Part shown: piece by piece, positions 6,345-10,996 of the stretch
Position numbering within the stretch: the first letter of the stretch is position 1
Layout of the letters: every line of letters begins with the position of its first letter
From: Anaerolineales bacterium UBA3940
GTDB lineage: Bacteria; Chloroflexota; Anaerolineae; Aggregatilineales; UBA3940
Assembly (NCBI GenBank): GCA_002385675.1
Contig: DGDY01000286.1
Span: 1-10,996, forward strand
Direction: 5' to 3'
Length of the DNA stretch: 10,996 nucleotides
Translations under genes and position numbers: made by a program
The notes under the pieces: generated by a model
Told to the model about the DNA's origin: nothing
Seen by the model: only the letters and a program-made list of their open reading frames with translations
Databases searched by the model: none

Positions 6345-7250
6345 ATGGCAAACGGAAGCAGGCAGGAGTGGCGGCGAGCAGCGCTGCATGCGCTACCCAT
6401 AGCCGTGTTTGTGCTCGGGCTGTACGGCTACTGGTTCGGCATTGCCGACCGCTACGCCGTTTTTCTCTACGAGCATCTTGGCGCCACCCCCTTCGACGCG
6501 GTCACACGCAGCCGTTACTGGATGGCGGGCCTCGTCGCCGCCGGGCTTGTGCTGATCGGCTACAACGCCGTGCTGTGGGCGGCGGGGCGGATCGCTGCCC
6601 GGCGGGGGCGTGTGCTCTCACTGCCCGGCTGGTGGCGCGTGTGGCTCATCGCCGCGGCGGTCGTGATCCCCGGTGTTCTTGCCATCACCCTGACGGTCAA
6701 CAGCCCGACCCTGCCGCTGCCACTGGCCCTTGCCAGCGCAGCCGCCGCCGCCAGCGGGCTGGCTCTGGCCGTGCTGCCCTCGGCGTGGGCCGCCATACGC
6801 CCGGCACAGTTAGCCGCGCTGGCACTCGACGGGCTGGCGCTCGTGCCGACGCTGCTGCTCATGCCTGCGCTGGAGTTGCCCGGCGAAGGTCTGTCCGTCA
6901 CGCCGCAGGTGGTGACGGCTGCCGCCATAGGCGGGGGGATCGCCAGTACCATCGCTCTGGCCGTGCTGACCGCCGCGCGCTGGCGCGGCTGGCTGCCCGC
7001 CGTCGCAAGCACCGGGTGGCAGATATTCCTGGCAGGCGTGGGCTGGGCGTACCTCATCATGCCGGTCACGCATTATCTGCTGGCGACGCCGGTGCAGTAC
7101 CGGTACATCAGCACGGCGTCAAACTTCTTTGCAGATGGCCCGCTCCTTCAGGCCGCAACACTCCTTACGGCGGGGCTGCTGGCAGGGCTGTGCGCAGGCA
7201 TCCGCGCCCGCCTCCTGCAGCGCGAACTCCAACAGCATCCGGCAGATTAG
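6345..7250 (+). CDS. Polytopic membrane protein of unknown function
   Basis: I do not recognise the family of this 301-residue protein. It has about seven or eight hydrophobic helices, at roughly residues 14-33, 62-84, 101-122, 126-146, 155-175, 188-208, 218-238 and 268-288, with Arg-rich connectors (for example RIAARRGR and a tail RARLLQREL). Its N-terminal loop contains conserved-looking aromatic residues (YGYWFGIADRYAVFLYEHLG). The start at 6345 is chosen because GGAGG (6333-6337) lies 7 nt upstream. The same frame is open further upstream into the cupin gene, but that extension is an out-of-frame shadow of cupin codons. The gene follows the cupin by 22 nt and precedes coaBC by 30 nt, so all three are probably co-transcribed. 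That does not by itself suggest a CoA role. Confidence 0.82.
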   Translation: MANGSRQEWRRAALHALPIAVFVLGLYGYWFGIADRYAVFLYEHLGATPFDAVTRSRYWMAGLVAAGLVLIGYNAVLWAAGRIAARRGRVLSLPGWWRVWLIAAAVVIPGVLAITLTVNSPTLPLPLALASAAAAASGLALAVLPSAWAAIRPAQLAALALDGLALVPTLLLMPALELPGEGLSVTPQVVTAAAIGGGIASTIALAVLTAARWRGWLPAVASTGWQIFLAGVGWAYLIMPVTHYLLATPVQYRYISTASNFFADGPLLQAATLLTAGLLAGLCAGIRARLLQRELQQHPAD

Positions 7251-7280
7251 CCACAGTTGACAGGAAGCGACACAGGCATC

Positions 7281-8522
7281 ATGGAAGACCCCGGCATTTT
7301 CACTGGCAAACGCATCATCCTCGGCGTGACCGGCTCGATTGCGGCCTACAAGGCGGCGATGATCGCCAGCCGCTTGACGCAGGAGGGCGCGCTCGTCGAT
7401 GTCATCATGACGGAGGCTGCCACACGCTTCGTCACGCCGCTGACCTTCCAGGCGCTCACCGGGCGGCCCGTCTACACGACGATGTGGGAAACCGAGACAG
7501 GCGGCGGGCTGGGCACGCACATCGCGCATGTTGGCCTGGCCCATGAAGCCGACCTGCTGGTCATCGCGCCTGCCACCGCGCAGACGCTGGCGAAGCTGGC
7601 GCATGGCCTGGCCGACGACCTGCTCAGCGTGACGGCGCTCGCAGCCCGCTGCCCGATCCTCGTCGCTCCGGCGATGGATGTCGGCATGTACAGCGCCCCG
7701 GCGACACAGGCCAACGTCGAGACGCTGCGCGCACGCGGCGTGCGCTTCGCCGGGCCGGCGCGCGGGCGGATGGCCTCGGGGCTGGAAGGGCTGGGGCGCT
7801 TTCTGGAGCCCGAGGAGATCATCGGGCACATGCGGCTGGCGCTGGCGCAGAACGGGCCGCTGAAGGGGCGGCGCATCGTGGTGACCGCCGGCCCGACGCG
7901 CGAGCCGCTCGACCCGGTGCGATTTCTCACCAACCGCTCGTCGGGTAAGCAGGGGGTGGCGCTGGCGCAGGCTGCGCTTGAAGCCGGGGCGGACGTCACG
8001 CTGATCGCCGGGCCGATTAGCGAGCCGGTTCCGGTGGGCGTCGAGCGAGTGGATGTGCTCGACGCGCGCAGCATGGAGCAGGCCGTACTCACGCTGGCAA
8101 CCGGCGAGCAGCAGGCCGATGCGCTGATCATGAGCGCCGCGGTCTCCGATTTCCGCCCGGCGGAGGTCACGCAGCACAAGATCAAGAAGGACGAGGGCGC
8201 GCCCTCCTCGATCAAGCTGGTACGCAACCCTGACATCCTGCTGAGTGTGGCGGAGCAGGCGCAGCGCCCGCGCGTGACGGTCGGCTTTGCCGCCGAGTCG
8301 CAGGATGTGATCGCCAACGCGCAGGAGAAGCTCGCTCGCAAGAAGCTCGACCTGATCGTGGCGAACGACATCACCGCCGCCGAGGCCGGTTTTGAGGTCG
8401 ATACGAACCGCGTCTTCCTGATCTCGGGGGCGGGCATCGAGGAGCTTCCACTGATGAGCAAGATCGGGGTGGCGCGGCGGATCATCGCCTGGATCGCGGC
8501 CCGGCTGGAGGCGGAAGCCTAA
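7281..8522 (+). CDS. coaBC: Bifunctional phosphopantothenoylcysteine decarboxylase / phosphopantothenate-cysteine ligase
   Basis: This 413-residue cytoplasmic flavoenzyme joins cysteine to 4'-phosphopantothenate and decarboxylates the product to 4'-phosphopantetheine, two successive steps of coenzyme A synthesis. The N-terminal CoaC half has the FMN-binding GVTGSIAAYKA (15-25), the catalytic-type histidine H80 in THIAHVGLA, APATAQTLAKLAHG, and the substrate clamp APAMDVGMYSAPATQ (129-143). The C-terminal CoaB half has VVTAGPTREPLDPVRF (200-215), NRSSGKQG, AAVSDFRP (286-293), the KIKK lysine motif (300-303), NPDIL and GFAAES. Order and length match the E. coli Dfp type. One variation is Asp133 where the canonical PxMNxxMW motif has Asn. 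The ATG at 7281 is preferred; an in-frame TTG at 7257 would add eight residues of non-conserved sequence. No terminator with a T-tract follows; a 6-bp inverted repeat GGACAT/ATGTCC (8525-8557) is the only structure seen. Confidence 0.96.
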   Translation: MEDPGIFTGKRIILGVTGSIAAYKAAMIASRLTQEGALVDVIMTEAATRFVTPLTFQALTGRPVYTTMWETETGGGLGTHIAHVGLAHEADLLVIAPATAQTLAKLAHGLADDLLSVTALAARCPILVAPAMDVGMYSAPATQANVETLRARGVRFAGPARGRMASGLEGLGRFLEPEEIIGHMRLALAQNGPLKGRRIVVTAGPTREPLDPVRFLTNRSSGKQGVALAQAALEAGADVTLIAGPISEPVPVGVERVDVLDARSMEQAVLTLATGEQQADALIMSAAVSDFRPAEVTQHKIKKDEGAPSSIKLVRNPDILLSVAEQAQRPRVTVGFAAESQDVIANAQEKLARKKLDLIVANDITAAEAGFEVDTNRVFLISGAGIEELPLMSKIGVARRIIAWIAARLEAEA

Positions 8523-8603
8523 CCGGACATCACGATCACGTGACAATCACAATGTCCAGGGTCGAAACGTACGCGATCCCAACTATTTCTATACGCATTC
8601 TTT

Positions 8604-8632
8604 TTGACATTCTTCCTGCTTCAGCATATCAT
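8604..8632 (+). promoter_or_regulatory. Sigma-70 promoter of the solute-binding protein gene
   Basis: A perfect TTGACA (8604-8609) is followed after exactly 17 nt by TATCAT (8627-8632, five of six matches to TATAAT). Transcription should start near 8639-8640. The surrounding DNA is distinctly AT-rich compared with the neighbouring genes. This is the best protein-gene promoter in the window and agrees with the high expression expected of a nutrient-binding lipoprotein. Confidence 0.8.
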
Positions 8633-8639
8633 TAGTCAT

Positions 8640-8803
8640 AATCCTCTCAGGCGATTGGCAGATGGGAACCGAGAGAGGCGCGTTGACTTCGGAGAAAAGG
8701 AGGAGCCGCACAAACTGTTCCTTTTGTCCTCGTCTAGTTTCAATGCGCTGCCGCGCACCATCTTCCCTACACTCAAAGAACAGTGAGAAGGAGAAGAACA
8801 TAG
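8640..8803 (+). other. Long 5' leader of the solute-binding protein gene
   Basis: About 165 nt separate the predicted transcription start from the ATG at 8804. The leader contains a hairpin in which 8691-8701 pairs with 8719-8729 at 10 of 11 positions, including AAAAGGA with TCCTTTT. The 5' side of this stem carries a perfect AAGGAGG (8697-8703) that has no ATG or GTG at suitable distance. The functional Shine-Dalgarno AAGGAG is at 8788-8793, 10 nt before the start codon. CCTCTC (8643-8648) can also pair with GAGAGG (8673-8678). No known riboswitch class is recognised, and whether the structure regulates anything is unknown. Confidence 0.5.
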
Positions 8804-10951
8804 ATGTTTAGAAACAAGAAGTGGCTAGTACTTACGGTACTGGTCCTGACCGGCATTCTGGTCGCCGCGTGCGCCCCGCAACCGGCAGCACCCGATACGA
8901 GTGCCGCGCTCGAGGAAGCACAGGCCCGGATCGCCGAGCTTGAGGCGCGGCTTGCCGAGGCTGGCGATGAAGAGGCTATCGCCGAGCTTCAGGCCGAGCT
9001 CGAGGCTGCCCAGCGGGCGCTCGAAGAGGCTCAGGCTGCCGGCGAAGCTGAGGGCGGCGAAGAGCAGGTTGCTCGCCCCACCGGTGAGATTACCACTTAC
9101 CAGATGGGTATCTATGAGGACCTGACCACGACCAACTTCTGGGCGGCCCTCGACACCGAGGCGACGACCTGGAACTTCGCGGTTATCGCCAACTATCACC
9201 CGTCCCTGTACGGCCTGGCCCCTCAGCGCTTTGACTTCGTCCCCGGCCTTGCTGATGGCCTCCCCGGCGACCGTACGGAAGAGGGTGATTTCGTTACCAT
9301 CGAAGTCCGCATTAAGGAAGGCCTGACCTGGTCGGATGGTGAGCCGCTCACCGCGGAAGACGTCGTCTTCACCGCCAACACGATGCAGGACTTCCAGCTC
9401 TCCAGCAACTGGTCGACCTACAACCCGGCCCTCCTCGACCACGTCGAGATGGTGGACGAGCTGACGGTTAAGTACTTCTTCACCGACGTCCCCGGCCTGG
9501 GTGAGTGGGAGTTCGGCGCGTCGCTGATGCCCATCTTCGCCGAGCACTACTGGGGTCCGATCGTTGAGGAAATCCGCGCGAACACCGGCCTGGACGACAT
9601 TGATCCGGCTGACGACGCGTACGCCGCTGCCGCCGCTGATGCGCGCACCGCTCTGTACGCGATCCAGCCCGAGGACGAGCCGGTCTACGGCCCGATGATG
9701 TTCGGCCAGTGGGAGCCCGGCGCGTTCGCTGAGAACGTCGCCCGCGAGGACTACCCGGACAAGGGTGAGATCACCAACCTGTACGACAACGGTGCGTACG
9801 AAGTCGTCCGTCCGGATGGCTCGACCTTCACCGCGTATGGTGAGCCGGAAGGCGATCCTTACCTGTCGGTTGAGACCGGTCCGTTCGTCCCGAACGTGAT
9901 CTTCAGCATCTACGGCTCGCAGGACGCCGCGGTTCTGGCTCTGCTCGACGGCGAGGTTGACTTCGTGTACAACCCGAGCGGTCTGACCCCGGGTCTGTTC
10001 GAGCAGGTCAGCGCGTCGCCGGACATCGTGACGGTTGAGAACCCGGCCTACGGCTTCCGCTACATGGCCTTCAACGTCCGCGATGACCGTCCGGTCACCT
10101 CGAACCTCGCGTTCCGCCAGGCGGTTGCGACCGTGATCGACCAGGCGTTCATCACGGACCGCATCCTCCAGGGCAGCGCCATCCCCATCTGGACGGTGAT
10201 GCCTGAGGCGAACCGCTTCTGGTACAACTCGGAGCTCCAGCGCTGGGGCTACGATGAAGAGGGCAACAACATGGATCGCGCTGCCCGCGTTGAGGCTGCG
10301 GTCCAGATCCTCCAGGAAGCTGGCTTCAGCTGGGAGGGCGGCGGTGTTCCGACCTGGAACGAGGACAACCAGACCACGGACATCCCTGGCCGCCTGCTCA
10401 TGCCCGATGGCACCCCGGTGCCTGATCTCGAACTGATGGCCCCGAGCGCTGGCTACGACCCGATGCGTGCCACCTCCGCCATCTGGATCGAGCAGTGGAT
10501 GCGCGAGCTCGGTATCCCCGTGACCGCGAACCTGACCGGCTTCAACAACATCTCGGATCGGGTCTTCGCGATCCAGGATGCGACCTGGGATATGTACATC
10601 CTGGGTTGGGGCCTGGGCAACCCGGCCTACCCGACCTACTTCGAGTCGTTCTGGCACTGCGACTACGACACGGAGACGACGGGTGGCTTCAACTCGCCCG
10701 GCTACTGCAACGAGGAGTTCGACCAGCTCTCGCGTGACTTCCTGGCCGCGACCGACCTCGAGACGGCACGGCAGCTCGCCTACGAGATGCAGGTTGTCCT
10801 GAACCGCGACCTGCCGTACATCCCGCTGTTCACGACCCCGCTGCTTGAGGCCTACCGCGCGAACGTTGAGTATCCGTTCACCAACGTGCTCGACGGTATC
10901 CAGGGTCTCTACGGCATGCAGGGTACGGTGAAGGCGTACGCCGCCGAGTAA
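8804..10951 (+). CDS. ABC transporter substrate-binding lipoprotein, family 5 (peptide/nickel type)
   Basis: This 715-residue protein is the extracytoplasmic binding component of a dipeptide/oligopeptide-type importer. It begins with a lipoprotein signal peptide (MFRNKKWLVLTVLVLTGILV) and a lipobox ending at C23 (LVAAC), so it should be lipid-anchored outside the membrane. Residues about 33-79 form an Ala/Glu/Leu-rich coiled coil, followed by an acidic Gly/Glu linker. The SBP_bac_5 fold follows: GLTWSDGEPLTAEDVVFT, then the mid-domain FRYMAFNVRDDRPVTSNLAFRQAVA, then the C-terminal pattern LNRDLPYIPLF. C619 and C635 are close together and could form a disulfide. The length exceeds the usual 500-600 residues, partly because of the coiled coil. 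Third codon positions look strongly C/G biased with recurrent favoured codons, as in highly expressed genes. The ligand is unknown. No terminator is seen in 10952-10996, which ends in a purine-rich GGGAGAGGG, so permease genes may follow. Confidence 0.93.
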   Translation: MFRNKKWLVLTVLVLTGILVAACAPQPAAPDTSAALEEAQARIAELEARLAEAGDEEAIAELQAELEAAQRALEEAQAAGEAEGGEEQVARPTGEITTYQMGIYEDLTTTNFWAALDTEATTWNFAVIANYHPSLYGLAPQRFDFVPGLADGLPGDRTEEGDFVTIEVRIKEGLTWSDGEPLTAEDVVFTANTMQDFQLSSNWSTYNPALLDHVEMVDELTVKYFFTDVPGLGEWEFGASLMPIFAEHYWGPIVEEIRANTGLDDIDPADDAYAAAAADARTALYAIQPEDEPVYGPMMFGQWEPGAFAENVAREDYPDKGEITNLYDNGAYEVVRPDGSTFTAYGEPEGDPYLSVETGPFVPNVIFSIYGSQDAAVLALLDGEVDFVYNPSGLTPGLFEQVSASPDIVTVENPAYGFRYMAFNVRDDRPVTSNLAFRQAVATVIDQAFITDRILQGSAIPIWTVMPEANRFWYNSELQRWGYDEEGNNMDRAARVEAAVQILQEAGFSWEGGGVPTWNEDNQTTDIPGRLLMPDGTPVPDLELMAPSAGYDPMRATSAIWIEQWMRELGIPVTANLTGFNNISDRVFAIQDATWDMYILGWGLGNPAYPTYFESFWHCDYDTETTGGFNSPGYCNEEFDQLSRDFLAATDLETARQLAYEMQVVLNRDLPYIPLFTTPLLEAYRANVEYPFTNVLDGIQGLYGMQGTVKAYAAE

Positions 10952-10996
10952 CACGCACCTGAACGCCTGAGTGGAATCGGGGAGAGGGCAGGATCT

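Noticed and set aside
7119..8546. Long minus-strand frame opposite coaBC
   Set aside because: coaBC motifs on the plus strand are unambiguous. The antisense product is Arg/Gly-rich and low in complexity, with no ribosome site.
8552..8635. A 27-codon frame starting at ATG 8552 after coaBC
   Set aside because: It has no ribosome site, runs straight through the predicted promoter and encodes nothing recognisable.
8825..10954. A very long open frame on the minus strand opposite the solute-binding protein gene
   Set aside because: The plus-strand frame has a lipobox, clear family 5 motifs, promoter and ribosome site. The antisense translation is rich in Arg, Val and His with no recognisable domain, and is a by-product of GC-biased third positions.

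Overview
The window is high-GC bacterial DNA made of ordinary, tightly packed genes. The best guess for the host is a member of the Chloroflexota (Anaerolineae-like). This is an inference from three things: the style of the Flp pilin, a soluble GAF-GAF histidine kinase with a HELRVPLTSIKGY-type H-box, and a family 5 solute-binding lipoprotein with an alanine/glutamate-rich coiled coil behind its lipobox. No 16S or other phylogenetic marker is present, so this placement is tentative. There is no phage, plasmid, CRISPR array or insertion-sequence transposase.

Layout, left to right. (1) 1-2052, plus strand: the tail of a PadR-type regulator overlaps a DrrA-type ABC ATPase. A DrrB-type ABC-2 permease follows after a 182-nt gap. 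The gap holds an unusual nested palindrome built from 9-nt units. Together these form a regulator plus two-gene exporter module. (2) 2214-4694, minus strand: a soluble GAF-GAF-HisKA-HATPase histidine kinase is followed 6 nt later by a two-TM protein with a possible PH-like domain. No response regulator is present. (3) 4821-4893, minus strand: tRNA-Arg(CCU) with its own near-consensus promoter. (4) 4989-5561, plus strand: a small TehB-like SAM methyltransferase. (5) 5661-5807, plus strand: a 48-codon type IVb (Flp) pilin gene, followed by a strong intrinsic terminator at 5835-5876. (6) 5993-8522, plus strand: a likely three-gene operon of a cupin, a polytopic membrane protein of unknown function, and coaBC for coenzyme A biosynthesis. 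(7) 8604-10951, plus strand: a near-perfect sigma-70 promoter, a long (about 165 nt) 5' leader with a hairpin and a decoy Shine-Dalgarno, and a dipeptide/oligopeptide-type solute-binding lipoprotein. Its permease and ATPase genes probably lie beyond the right edge.

I did not find a convincing undescribed multi-gene system. The parts most worth a second look are the nested 9-nt-unit palindrome splitting the drrA-drrB pair, the stand-alone Flp pilin cistron, the pairing of a soluble kinase with a membrane PH-like protein, and the leader of the binding-protein gene.
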